This document shows, one piece after another, positions 8,571 to 17,214 of a DNA stretch of 64,000 bases. The DNA is taken from NCBI GenBank assembly GCA_044343935.1, contig JBIJDU010000003.1, forward strand, positions 1-64,000. Direction: 5' to 3'. The first letter of the stretch is position 1. Every line of letters begins with the position of its first letter. This stretch comes from AcAMD-5 sp044343935. Its GTDB lineage: Bacteria > Actinomycetota > Actinomycetes > S36-B12 > UBA5976. The notes under the pieces were generated by a model. The model made no database searches and was not told the DNA's origin. It worked only from the letters and a program-made list of their open reading frames with translations. Position numbers and translations under genes: made by a program.

Positions 8571-8597
8571 CCTTTTTGCAAACTCTTTGCAAAAAGG
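8571..8597 (-). promoter_or_regulatory. Nur-type nickel box upstream of cbiM
   Basis: A perfect 27-bp dyad: 12-bp arms 8571-8582 and 8586-8597 around CTC. Inside it are two self-complementary TTTGCAAA octamers (8575-8582 and 8586-8593) set 11 bp apart, one helical turn. The core TTGCAA-N5-TTGCAA (8576-8592) equals the published Nur-box consensus of Streptomyces, bound by the nickel-sensing Fur-family repressor Nur. It lies 36 nt upstream of the cbiM start. No U-tract follows on either strand, so it is not an intrinsic terminator. The regulator gene is not in this window. Confidence 0.8.
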
Positions 8598-8641
8598 CCG
8601 CCGCGGCACGGGATTCCCCCCTGCATTACCCTTACCCCCCT

Positions 8642-8726
8642 GCGGAAGTGGCGAAATTGGCAGACGCACTGGATTTAGGTTCCAGCGCTTTCGGGCGTAG
8701 GGGTTCAAGTCCCCTCTTCCGCACCA
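8642..8726 (+). tRNA. tRNA-Leu (anticodon UAG)
   Basis: A complete class II tRNA: 7-bp acceptor stem (GCGGAAG with CTTCCGC), D-arm, anticodon stem CTGGA/TCCAG around loop TTTAGGT with TAG at 8676-8678. It has a long variable arm (CGCTTTCGGGCG), T-arm GGGG-TTCAAGT-CCCC and an encoded CCA end. It reads CUN leucine codons. It is followed directly by a strong terminator. Confidence 0.97.
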
Positions 8727-8727
8727 A

Positions 8728-8767
8728 AAGAAAACCGAGTCAGATTTTTGTCTGGCTCGGTTTTCTT
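8728..8767 (+). terminator. Terminator between tRNA-Leu and hpf, probably bidirectional
   Basis: Arms 8728-8744 and 8751-8767 form a 17-bp stem with a single T-G wobble position and a 6-nt loop. The right arm ends in a T-rich run on the plus strand and the left arm begins with an A-run, so it can also serve hpf from the minus strand. Confidence 0.88.
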
Positions 8768-8780
8768 TCTTTTAGATTAC

Positions 8781-9344
8781 TTAAGCGGTGCCGTTTTCCA
8801 TCGTGATGATGCCATAGCTGTAGCCACGTCGCCGATAAACCACTGCAGGTTTATTGGTCCTAGTATCTACAAAAATATAGAAATCATGATCCAGCATCTC
8901 CATCGCGTCAATTGCTTCTTCGCGAGTTAGTTTCTGGGCCAAATGCGACTTCTCCCTGACAATTTGATAGTCATCGGAAGCGAAATCTGTTGGTTCATCT
9001 TCGGGCAGCGCTAATGGCATCTCTTTAAGTGAACGATGCTTAACATCTTTATTTCGTTCATGCACTTTACGAAGCTGCAATTCAAATTTTTCTGCTGCCA
9101 TATCAAATGCCGAAATGTTGTCACTATTTGCTGCTTCGGCGCGCACTAATGGACCTGCGCCATGACTGGTCAACTGAACTTTATGTGCACCATCTCCATG
9201 TCGAGGGTTCTGTTCCAAATTTACCTCAACATCTACTCGATCAATTCGAACGCCAAAGCGTTCCATGCGTAATAACCGTTCATGCACTCGTTCTTTAAAC
9301 GGATCACTCAGATGAGATTTCTTACTGTGAATTTGAATATCCAT
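8781..9344 (-). CDS. hpf: Ribosome hibernation promoting factor, long form
   Basis: A 187-aa long HPF that dimerises 70S ribosomes into inactive 100S particles in starvation. The N-terminal S30AE domain spans about residues 1-100 (starts MDIQIHSKKSHLSDPFKE). A linker and the C-terminal dimerisation domain follow, with VREKSHLAQKLTREEAIDAM and a final FVDTRTNKPAVVYRRRG block. AGGAGG precedes ATG at 9344. The neighbouring lpqB-mtrB-mtrA order is the usual actinobacterial one, but the comF-like phosphoribosyltransferase often found between lpqB and hpf is absent. Confidence 0.95.
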   Translation of the reverse strand: MDIQIHSKKSHLSDPFKERVHERLLRMERFGVRIDRVDVEVNLEQNPRHGDGAHKVQLTSHGAGPLVRAEAANSDNISAFDMAAEKFELQLRKVHERNKDVKHRSLKEMPLALPEDEPTDFASDDYQIVREKSHLAQKLTREEAIDAMEMLDHDFYIFVDTRTNKPAVVYRRRGYSYGIITMENGTA

Positions 9345-9481
9345 GCATGCCTCCTCGCCGGCGATTTAGCTACCCCAAACCTACTCTCGAACCGACCAAG
9401 CTGTCATCTAATAATTCATCCCATTTCGGAAAAACTTGAGGGGTTAATCACACAAATAGGTGAGGGTTCATTAACAAATCG

Positions 9482-11146
9482 TTATTCCCTCGGGAAGGTA
9501 GCGCTTATCCCCGTCCCAATCTGATCCCATGATGATTGAGAACGCAGCCAGATTCGCTGTTGCCCATCTTGCGCAACCAGACTGCCAAATCCATTTGCGG
9601 CGAGGTAAGTGGCTCCAGCTGGTAATTGCACAATTGTTTGAGCCGCTGTTGCAATGTTCGCCAACACAGCTACTGGCTCTTGCTGATTCGGGAAAAAAAC
9701 TAACATGACAACTTCAGTTGAGCTAAACCAATTTAAGCTCGCCACACTTCCGGTTATATTCAGAATAGTCAGTCTGTCTTGCAGCGCAATATTGCGATCC
9801 GATTTCGCCAATCGCACAATTGAAAGTGTTGCTTGAGAACCCGATTGGCTGATCACTGCAACTCTCACATTATCTGGGCCAACCATGGCATGACTAAGTT
9901 GTGAGCCAGGTGGGATTTCTAAATTTGCTGGCAACAGATTAATGCCATCATAACCAAAGAGCGTGCGACTGGATTGATTCACAAACCACAAAGTTCCATT
10001 GGCATCAAAATTTAAATCGGTAACTTGTGATACTTGATTTATTATTCGCGGCAGTTGAGAACGATAGCCAACCGCAATTTCACCTCTACTTGGAAGTGAG
10101 ACTGCAATGCGTTGCTCGTCGCTGGCGATACTTAGATCGCTTGGATTACTAAACTCTGATAGCCAGGAACTTACTCTCAAATTAGTGGTCGGTTGAACCA
10201 AATCACCACTAGTTGAAATTGCATAAAGGTTGGTTACTTTGACAGACCTATTTCCTGGCCAATTATCAGTTGCCAAATCCATCGGATTAGCAATTCCACT
10301 TACGCTCAACAGCTGACCTCCAACCGTAACTTCTAGCTGAGCAACATCCGTAAGTGGCTGCAGCGTCTGTGCGAGTTGACCAATTAGCAAGGATTGCTCT
10401 CTGTTATTTAGACGAAGCAATTCCACATTGAAGTCCACAATGACTCGACTATCAATCTGCTGAACCGATTCAAGCCCACCTGAGATTTGTGAATCCAGCA
10501 AATTCACCACCGCTGGTTTTAACCATTCATTACTGCCATAACTCAATGCCCGCACCAATTGAGTTGCAGCATCTAGTCGTTGTGAGATTGCAATAAAATC
10601 AGGGACCAGTTTTGTTCGCTGTTTATCAACAAACCATAAGGTTGCAATCTCGAAGTTCCGCTGAAATTCGGTTCTTGGTAGCAAAATACCGGCAGGTGGA
10701 TTTGTTATTCGCCATTCACCCAATTCTTGAGTTAAAAAGAAATCAACCGATTGAGTGCCTAACGAGGGCGCAAATGATGGGCGAAACTCTTCGTCTAAGG
10801 TCAACTTAGGTATGCCAACTGCAGAAACAGTGGTCTGGTTGGCTTGGCTTAAGTTAAGTGCAGTTTCAAATACCTGAATACCTGCTGATGGTGACCATTC
10901 TGCCGCTATGGCATCAGCAAGATATTCACGAGCAATCGAATAGTCACCGAGCGGGCTCGCATTCGCAGCTAAAAATCCAGTCACAATTTCAAGTTGTGAT
11001 GCGCCACGTCTTGGGGCACGCGGAAATATTGTTTCTGCTGGAGTTTGATCAACTGCACCAATTTCTAATCCAGACGTTACTGGACCAGCTGTTGGAATGC
11101 TGCCACAGCCTGCTAGCAATAAAAAGGTCAACAAATACTTTTTCAT
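9482..11146 (-). CDS. lpqB: Lipoprotein LpqB, MtrB accessory
   Basis: A 554-aa lipoprotein: signal peptide with lipobox LLAGC (Cys at residue 14), a GerMN-like domain at about residues 190-310, and a C-terminal beta-propeller-like region. Family members act outside the membrane as modulators of the MtrAB two-component system. The start overlaps the mtrB stop by 4 nt (ATGA), placing it in the mtrA-mtrB-lpqB operon. Confidence 0.92.
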   Translation of the reverse strand: MKKYLLTFLLLAGCGSIPTAGPVTSGLEIGAVDQTPAETIFPRAPRRGASQLEIVTGFLAANASPLGDYSIAREYLADAIAAEWSPSAGIQVFETALNLSQANQTTVSAVGIPKLTLDEEFRPSFAPSLGTQSVDFFLTQELGEWRITNPPAGILLPRTEFQRNFEIATLWFVDKQRTKLVPDFIAISQRLDAATQLVRALSYGSNEWLKPAVVNLLDSQISGGLESVQQIDSRVIVDFNVELLRLNNREQSLLIGQLAQTLQPLTDVAQLEVTVGGQLLSVSGIANPMDLATDNWPGNRSVKVTNLYAISTSGDLVQPTTNLRVSSWLSEFSNPSDLSIASDEQRIAVSLPSRGEIAVGYRSQLPRIINQVSQVTDLNFDANGTLWFVNQSSRTLFGYDGINLLPANLEIPPGSQLSHAMVGPDNVRVAVISQSGSQATLSIVRLAKSDRNIALQDRLTILNITGSVASLNWFSSTEVVMLVFFPNQQEPVAVLANIATAAQTIVQLPAGATYLAANGFGSLVAQDGQQRIWLRSQSSWDQIGTGISATFPRE

Positions 11147-12633
11147 GAGAGCACAGCTGAACTTACTTTTGGTAATTTAATGATGAAAGTGGTGCCACCG
11201 TTAACTGTGTCCTGCACCTCTATCTCGCCATCATGCTGCTTCACATCTTCCATGGCAATTGATAATCCCAAGCCAGATCCACCATGATCGCGAGATCTAG
11301 ATGGATCTGCTCGCCAGAATCGCTCAAACACTTGTTTTTTCTGGTCAACAGTCAAACCAACACCATAATCAACAACGGCAATTACGCACGAATCATCTGT
11401 GTCAAATATGACTATCTCTATTTGTGTTGTGCCAGAGTGTTTGATTGCATTGGTGACTAAATTTCGCAGCGCTCGCTCAATACGTCGACTATCAATGTTT
11501 ATTGACAGTAGCGGTGCTGAATCAGTTACCTTGATCTGGATATTCGCAGCAGCTGCAACTGGCGCTACCGTATCCAAAGCACGCTGGACTAGTTCGGCAA
11601 CCTGATAAGTTGAGATTTGTAGTGGTGATGCACCAGCATCCATTCGACTAATTTCCAGTAAGTCTGCCAGCATTATTTCAAATCTATCAAGTTCACCCTG
11701 TAATAACTCAGCAGCTCTCGCCATCTCTGGTGGAAATTCATCTCTTTTTGCATGTAACAAATCCGCTGCTAACCGCACGGTAGTTACTGGCGTACGTAAT
11801 TCATGGCTTACATCAGAAACAAACCGCTGCTGCACAATTGATAACTCCTCTAGCCGCTTGATTTGCTTTTCTAAAGTTGCGGTCATTGAATTAAACGAGT
11901 GTGCCCAACGGGCGACTTCATCTTCGCCAGAAACTTGTAGTCGCTGATCTAACAATCCATTAGCAATTTTCTGCGCAGTATCTGCTGCTGCTCGAATTGG
12001 ATCGGTAATTCTTCTGGTCAGAAAAATCACAACTAGAATCAAACTTGCTGCAAGCAGAATGCTGATAAAGACAAGTGAGGACTGCACCACATCCAATAAT
12101 TGTTGTTGTTGAGTTGTTGGGTAAAGTAGAAACAAGCCATATTGCTGTTGTTGGGCAATGCTAAGTGGTGCACCAACCGCAATTGCCGGAACACTACTGC
12201 CATCTACATAATTGATGGTGCTGTAGGTCCATTGCTGAGAATTCTCAGCAAATACTTTTACCAACAACTCCGCAGTCACCGAACTTGGCAGCACAGAGTT
12301 AGTTGAACGCTCTGGTCCACCACCATTTGATAACAGCACTACTTCATAGGCAGCTGGCTCGCCAGAGCGTCTGGCTAAGGTTGCTACCACAGAATCAACC
12401 ACCGCAGCGGTTGGTGGAACATTAGGTCCAAAAGAATCAACTACATCTTGCGCAAACTCAAGACCAACTACCGCGTCAATTAGTGATTCATCAACTTTTG
12501 CCTCAACGACTCGAGTTTGTACTTGATTAATTAGCAGCGCAGCAGAACCAATAACTATAGCCAGGATCAAGAAACTGGAACTTGCTACCACTCGCAACGA
12601 AAGCGATCTTCGCCATCGCGCTAGCGGACTCAT
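11143..12633 (-). CDS. mtrB: Sensor histidine kinase MtrB
   Basis: A 496-aa membrane kinase. TM1 is at about 15-36, an extracellular sensor domain to about 180, TM2 at about 183-205, HAMP at about 206-258, and a DHp domain with phospho-acceptor His277 in SDVSHELRTPV. The ATPase domain has N-box LRNLVTNAIKHS, G1 DYGVGL and G2 GGSGLGLSIA. It phosphorylates MtrA and controls cell division and wall remodelling genes in actinobacteria. It overlaps mtrA and lpqB by 4 nt each. Confidence 0.95.
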   Translation of the reverse strand: MSPLARWRRSLSLRVVASSSFLILAIVIGSAALLINQVQTRVVEAKVDESLIDAVVGLEFAQDVVDSFGPNVPPTAAVVDSVVATLARRSGEPAAYEVVLLSNGGGPERSTNSVLPSSVTAELLVKVFAENSQQWTYSTINYVDGSSVPAIAVGAPLSIAQQQQYGLFLLYPTTQQQQLLDVVQSSLVFISILLAASLILVVIFLTRRITDPIRAAADTAQKIANGLLDQRLQVSGEDEVARWAHSFNSMTATLEKQIKRLEELSIVQQRFVSDVSHELRTPVTTVRLAADLLHAKRDEFPPEMARAAELLQGELDRFEIMLADLLEISRMDAGASPLQISTYQVAELVQRALDTVAPVAAAANIQIKVTDSAPLLSINIDSRRIERALRNLVTNAIKHSGTTQIEIVIFDTDDSCVIAVVDYGVGLTVDQKKQVFERFWRADPSRSRDHGGSGLGLSIAMEDVKQHDGEIEVQDTVNGGTTFIIKLPKVSSAVLS

Positions 12634-13310
12634 ACCACGCTCGCCTTGTAACCAACGCCTCTGACAGTTAGCACAATTGTTGGATTCTCTGGATCGTCTT
12701 CAATTTTCGCACGTAGTCGCTGCACATGAACATTAACTAATCTGGTATCTGCTGGATGTCGATATCCCCAAACCTCTTGGAGCAATACTTCCCGAGTGAA
12801 AACTTGGCCAGGTTTTTTCAGCAAGCAAACTAATAAGTCAAATTCCAGCGGGGTCAATTGAATAGCGCTGCCATTCTTATTGACAGTGTGCCCGTTAACA
12901 TCAATTGACAGTGAGCCATAGGCCAATGATGCCGTGTCTTTAGTAATTTCTCGTCTTGCTCGTGCGCGCAGCCTTGCCACAAGTTCGCGTGGCTTAAACG
13001 GCTTAACAATGTAATCATCAGCGCCAGCTTCTAGGCCAAGCACCACGTCTGAGGTATCACCCCGCGCGGTAAGCATAATTATTGGCGTGCCAGATTCAGC
13101 GCGAATTTCCCGGCAAATCTGTACCCCATCTTTGCCCGGTAACATCACATCAAGTAACACTAAATCAGGCTTTTGATTTCGGAATGTAGTTAGTGCAGTT
13201 GCGCCATCTAGACAAAATAGCGGCTCAAAGCCTTCGGCCCGCAGCACAATTCCCAGCATCTCGGCTAGGGCTGAATCATCGTCAACCACAAGGACACGAA
13301 CTACACTCAT
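12630..13310 (-). CDS. mtrA: DNA-binding response regulator MtrA
   Basis: An OmpR/PhoB-type regulator, 226 aa from ATG 13310. The receiver domain has the acidic pocket VVDDDS, phospho-acceptor Asp54 (LLDVMLPGKDG), Thr81 and Lys103 (IVKPFKPREL). The C-terminal winged helix contains LTPLEFDLLVCL and DTRLVNVHVQRLRAKIE. The frame is open upstream to 13364, but MSVVRVLVVDDD is the normal family start. It is the first gene of mtrA-mtrB-lpqB and diverges from the membrane protein at 13372, with only 61 bp for both promoters. Confidence 0.95.
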   Translation of the reverse strand: MSVVRVLVVDDDSALAEMLGIVLRAEGFEPLFCLDGATALTTFRNQKPDLVLLDVMLPGKDGVQICREIRAESGTPIIMLTARGDTSDVVLGLEAGADDYIVKPFKPRELVARLRARARREITKDTASLAYGSLSIDVNGHTVNKNGSAIQLTPLEFDLLVCLLKKPGQVFTREVLLQEVWGYRHPADTRLVNVHVQRLRAKIEDDPENPTIVLTVRGVGYKASVV

Positions 13311-13371
13311 GGGGTAATCGTGCCACCTCCCCAAATTCACTGATCGGCACACCCGAAGGAGCAAAGACTAA

Positions 13372-14346
13372 ATGGCAAACCTAGGTAATGAACAGCCGTT
13401 TCCGGGTTCAATTCCATTCCGGCCGTTAGCTATCGGCGATATTTTAGCTGGATTGCTGCGCACCGTGAAGCTCACCTGGCGGGTGTTATTGGTGGTGGGT
13501 TTAGTAGTGGGATTTGCCGCCGGCGTCCTCTCGTTAGTTATCACTTTCATCTCTAACTTATTTGGCTTAGATGAAGCCGAGCAAACAATTGCCGAGTCGG
13601 CAGCTAACGCCACCACAAATGAAGAATTGATTGCCGCATTTGCAGATCTATCTGACAACCTATCTAGTATTTTGTTGGGCTTTTCACTTGCGCTGGTCTC
13701 AGCGTTGGTGATGCAAGTAATCGCAACAGGCGTTATTACACATATTGCAGCTGATGCCATCTTGGGTAAAAGGATTTCTGGAAGTGACGCATGGGTGCGA
13801 ATTCAACCGCGGATTTTGGGATTAATTGGCTTATCAATTGCCGTGTTTTTGATTGCGATTGCTGGTGCTGCAATAGGCGTAGTGCCAATTTTGTTACTGG
13901 CACCGTTCACCTCTGGTATCTCTGCTGGTTTCATCATTATTGGATTGGTGGCAGCGTTAGTTTTTGCAATCGCAGTTAGCATTCGATTAGGACTTGCTGC
14001 ACCGATTTACATTTTGGAGCAAACCACAATTGGCAAAGCACTAATTCGTTCAAATGAATTAGTTAAAGGCAGCAGTTGGCGAGTGTTGGGGTATGTAATT
14101 CTCAGTTCAATTATTGCGCAGATTCTTGGTAGTGTTTTCTCAGCACCAACTCAATCTGCCGCGATTGCTGCTGCGGCAGCTGATCCTGCTTCGAGCACTG
14201 CAACTTTTTTGGAAAGTATTTCAACTGTTATATCAACTGCAGTTGCATTACCTGTAACCGCAACCGTGCTCACCTTGGTCTACGCGGATTTACGCATTCG
14301 CAAAGAGAACTTTGCGGATGAACTACGCCGGGCTAGCGAGGGCTAG
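13372..14346 (+). CDS. Multipass membrane protein of unknown function
   Basis: 324 aa with about six hydrophobic helices, clustered at residues 35-65, 100-125, 150-205 and 235-300. It begins with a PFRPLAIGDILAGLLRTVK segment like the (R)PL-x-x-x-(E/D)IL start of actinobacterial membrane proteins encoded beside mtrA. It has no catalytic motif I recognise. It is divergent from mtrA. Its TAG overlaps the ahcY stop by 4 nt (CTAG) on the opposite strand. Confidence 0.7.
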   Translation: MANLGNEQPFPGSIPFRPLAIGDILAGLLRTVKLTWRVLLVVGLVVGFAAGVLSLVITFISNLFGLDEAEQTIAESAANATTNEELIAAFADLSDNLSSILLGFSLALVSALVMQVIATGVITHIAADAILGKRISGSDAWVRIQPRILGLIGLSIAVFLIAIAGAAIGVVPILLLAPFTSGISAGFIIIGLVAALVFAIAVSIRLGLAAPIYILEQTTIGKALIRSNELVKGSSWRVLGYVILSSIIAQILGSVFSAPTQSAAIAAAAADPASSTATFLESISTVISTAVALPVTATVLTLVYADLRIRKENFADELRRASEG

Positions 14347-15836
14347 TAGCGATAGTGATCTGGCTTGAATGGGCCGCTCTTAGTTACACCCATGTATTCG
14401 GCTTGCTCCGTGGTTAATTCAGTAAGCGATACGCCAAGTGCAGTTAAGTGCAGTCGAGCCACTTTCTCGTCTAGGTGCTTTGGCAGCGTGTAGACACCAA
14501 TTGGATAGGCACCAGTGTTGGTGAACAACTCAATTTGCGCTAGCACCTGATTGGTGAACGAGGTTGACATCACAAATGATGGGTGACCAGTTGCATTGCC
14601 TAGGTTTAGCAGGCGACCTTCCGATAGCACAATGATTGATTTGTGATCTGGGAAGATCCATTCATCAACTTGTGGCTTGATGTTATTGCGCACAACTCCT
14701 GGCACCTTGGCAAGTCCAGCCATATCAATTTCATTATCAAAATGGCCAATGTTGCCCAAAATGGCCTGATGACGCATCTGACGCATGTGATCAACAGTGA
14801 CCACGTTCTTGCAACCAGTTGCAGTGATCACAATGTCTGCTTCACCAATTACTTCTTCTAAAGTTTTTACGGTGTAGCCATCCATTGCGGCCTGCAGCGC
14901 ACAAATTGGATCAATCTCAGTTACCACAACGCGAGCACCCTGGCCGCGTAGTGATTCAGCTGAACCCTTACCGACATCGCCATAACCGCAGATAACGGCA
15001 AGCTTGCCAGCAATCAACACATCAGTTGCGCGATTAATGCCGTCGATCAATGAGTGGCGGCAGCCGTACTTGTTATCAAACTTACTCTTAGTTACCGCAT
15101 CGTTTACGTTAATTGCTGGGAAGAGCAACTTGCTCTCTTTTGCCATTTCATATAGTCGATGCACACCAGTTGTTGTCTCTTCCGTTACACCTTTTATGCC
15201 AGCGGCAATCTTGGTCCAGCGCTGATTGTCCGCGGCTAAGGAAGCGGCCAAAGTTTGTAGCACTACTGCGAATTCTTCAGAGTCTGCTGTTGCTGGATCA
15301 GCAACAATGCCTGTGCGCTCAGCTTCTTTACCTAAGTGCACCAACATGGTGGCATCGCCACCATCATCCAAGATCATGTTTGGTCCCTTGCCATCTGGCC
15401 AAATTAGAACCTGCTCAGTGCACCACCAATATTCTTCAAGTGATTCACCTTTCCAGGCATAAACTGGAACGCCAGCTGGTTTATTAACACTGCCGTTAGG
15501 TCCAACTACTACTGCTGCTGCAGCATGATCTTGGGTGGAGAAAATGTTGCAGCTAGCCCAACGGACTTCAGCACCCAACTCAACCAAGGTCTCAATTAGC
15601 ACTGCAGTTTGCACAGTCATATGCAATGAGCCGGTAATGCGAGCACCCTTAAGCGGCTTGCTGGTGCCGAACTCACGGCGCATTGCCATTAGGCCTGGCA
15701 TCTCGTTCTCAGCAAGATTAATCTCTTTGCGACCAAATTCAGCAAGTGATAAATCGGCAACTTTATAGTCTGGGGCATAGCCAGAATTTGAAAGTACGTC
15801 TGAGCCGATGGTGGCAGTACCAAGATCTAGCGCCAT
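14343..15836 (-). CDS. ahcY: S-adenosylhomocysteine hydrolase
   Basis: Splits S-adenosylhomocysteine into adenosine and homocysteine, relieving product inhibition of methyltransferases. It is 497 aa from ATG 15836, which has GGAG 5 nt upstream; the frame is open to 15884 without support. Conserved blocks are GSLHMTVQTAVLIETL, ALVQT-region residues in SCNIFSTQDHAAAA, NVNDAVTKSKFDNKYGCRHSL, NAD-binding GYGDVGKGSAESLRG and the C-terminal KPDHYRY. The adenosine it releases could feed the adenosine deaminase encoded near 59 kb. Confidence 0.96.
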   Translation of the reverse strand: MALDLGTATIGSDVLSNSGYAPDYKVADLSLAEFGRKEINLAENEMPGLMAMRREFGTSKPLKGARITGSLHMTVQTAVLIETLVELGAEVRWASCNIFSTQDHAAAAVVVGPNGSVNKPAGVPVYAWKGESLEEYWWCTEQVLIWPDGKGPNMILDDGGDATMLVHLGKEAERTGIVADPATADSEEFAVVLQTLAASLAADNQRWTKIAAGIKGVTEETTTGVHRLYEMAKESKLLFPAINVNDAVTKSKFDNKYGCRHSLIDGINRATDVLIAGKLAVICGYGDVGKGSAESLRGQGARVVVTEIDPICALQAAMDGYTVKTLEEVIGEADIVITATGCKNVVTVDHMRQMRHQAILGNIGHFDNEIDMAGLAKVPGVVRNNIKPQVDEWIFPDHKSIIVLSEGRLLNLGNATGHPSFVMSTSFTNQVLAQIELFTNTGAYPIGVYTLPKHLDEKVARLHLTALGVSLTELTTEQAEYMGVTKSGPFKPDHYRY

Positions 15837-15899
15837 TTTTTCTCCGTAGGTCAAGTAGGGCGGTATTCTCGCAGACTTGAGCAAATTCGCGTACTTTGG

Positions 15900-17036
15900 C
15901 TAGCCCTGCGCGAGCCCAGCCTTGAGATCAACGATGAATGGGATTGGCCCTGGGTCAATGCCAGTTGCCAGCGCCACATAAGCAGAGGCGTAATCCACGA
16001 TGGTAGCAATAGTGGCTACCCGATGCAGTGGTTGCTGCTCATCAGCGGTGATGGTGGTCACCAACATCCCGCGCGAAATAGCCAGATCGGTCACTAAGTC
16101 AGCAGTGCGGCGAGCAAGTTCGCTCTCTTGCGCATCGCGTAGCAGCACTAATCGCAGACCAGAAGTAATTGTTGGATCTTCAATTCGATCCTTAAACAAC
16201 TGTTCCACTGCATCGTCGTCATCTAGAAAGAAGCCATCCATAACCACCACTTGATTATGCGCCGCTTCAGGCAATGTGCCATAAATTGCTGGCGCATTGG
16301 CATTCTCATTTAACTGACAGGCAAATCGATATGCCAGTGGCGCTAACTGCGAGCTGGTTGCCCAGCAAATAGTGACATGTCCGGCAACTTCTAGCGCTAA
16401 TGCTTTTGCCGCACTTTCATCCAACGCTGAAGTTGCACCATTTTGAGTTGATAGCAGATCTAATTTATCGGCAAGTGCTGCCGCGTCTTTTGCTTTGAAC
16501 TCCATTAAGCCAAGCGCATCAGCAATCATCAACTGCGGTGTTAACAACAACCATAAACATGCTCTTGGCATTCGACCTGCGGGATCAATCTCAATCAAAT
16601 CGGCACGATGATCTGATACCAAATTTGCCAGTTTTGAATTTGCTGATGAAATTGCTACCACACGACAACCCCGCTGCAGCGCACTTTGCGTTGCACTTAA
16701 GGTTTCTGCGGTATTGCCAGATGCTGAACAGGAAATTACAAAATCATTACTACCAACCCAAGCAGGTAACGAATCGGAATTCACCGCAATAACTGGAATG
16801 CCGCCATTTGTAATGTTGGCTTGCAGAATCTGACCGGCAATTCCAGATCCGCCCATTCCTAAAATAACTACTGCTCGCGGTTGCTCAGACTTAATTGAAT
16901 TGAGCAATTCAGCAGAAACTGCTTTGCTAGCCACTCGGACTTGCGCACCTGCTTCAGCGATCGCTTTTAGCATCTGCGTGCTGTCGCACAACGCCATGGC
17001 ATCAGCATCATCAAGCAACGCATCATCAATTATCAT
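15900..17036 (-). CDS. SIS-domain phosphoglucose/phosphomannose isomerase-like protein
   Basis: 378 aa. The N-terminal SIS domain has the sugar-phosphate loop LGMGGSGIAGQIL and SCSASGNTAET; the C-terminal half includes NENANAPAIYGTLPEAAHNQ, typical of bifunctional phosphoglucose/phosphomannose isomerases and of mycobacterial Rv3256c. It sits with phosphomannomutase and mannose-1-phosphate guanylyltransferase, so a role in mannose activation is likely. ATG 17036 overlaps the Trm112-like gene by 11 nt. Confidence 0.85.
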   Translation of the reverse strand: MIIDDALLDDADAMALCDSTQMLKAIAEAGAQVRVASKAVSAELLNSIKSEQPRAVVILGMGGSGIAGQILQANITNGGIPVIAVNSDSLPAWVGSNDFVISCSASGNTAETLSATQSALQRGCRVVAISSANSKLANLVSDHRADLIEIDPAGRMPRACLWLLLTPQLMIADALGLMEFKAKDAAALADKLDLLSTQNGATSALDESAAKALALEVAGHVTICWATSSQLAPLAYRFACQLNENANAPAIYGTLPEAAHNQVVVMDGFFLDDDDAVEQLFKDRIEDPTITSGLRLVLLRDAQESELARRTADLVTDLAISRGMLVTTITADEQQPLHRVATIATIVDYASAYVALATGIDPGPIPFIVDLKAGLAQG

Positions 17037-17190
17037 TTTTTTCCTTTAGCAAAATAGCAATTTCGTTTTTAATAACAAATTGCTGGCCACAAGTTAGGCA
17101 AACCAACTGATCTGCCTGCAGTTGCAGCTGGCCGCTATCGCCAGCCGGACAGCGCAAAATTTGTGTTAAATCGCCAATGGAGAGCCTCAC
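17026..17190 (-). CDS. Trm112-like zinc-ribbon protein, 54 aa
   Basis: A short gene reading from GTG 17190 to a TGA at 17026-17028. The translation begins MRLSIGDLTQILRCPAGDSG and continues through LVCLTCGQQFVIKNEIAILL, the layout of the Trm112/UPF0434 family: Cys14 followed by Pro, then Cys31-x-x-Cys34 and a closing (I/V)LL. Homologues activate methyltransferases or have unknown roles. It is encoded between manB and the SIS gene, as in other actinobacteria, and overlaps the SIS gene start. A GGGGA stretch abuts the start, so the exact start is a little uncertain. Confidence 0.8.
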   Translation of the reverse strand: MRLSIGDLTQILRCPAGDSGQLQLQADQLVCLTCGQQFVIKNEIAILLKEKNDN

Positions 17191-17214
17191 TCCCCTACTT
17201 TCGCACAGGAAGGG

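Noticed and set aside
8535..8641. Possible cobalamin riboswitch upstream of cbiM
   Set aside because: Only about 107 bp separate cbiM from the tRNA gene, too short for the full fold, and the conserved GCCACUG-type core and later AGxCAGGA segments are not there. The dyad with the Nur consensus explains the region better.
8615..8643. Direct repeat of a C-run plus TGC just before tRNA-Leu
   Set aside because: Only 8-9 bp long, low complexity and two copies; could be chance or part of the tRNA leader.
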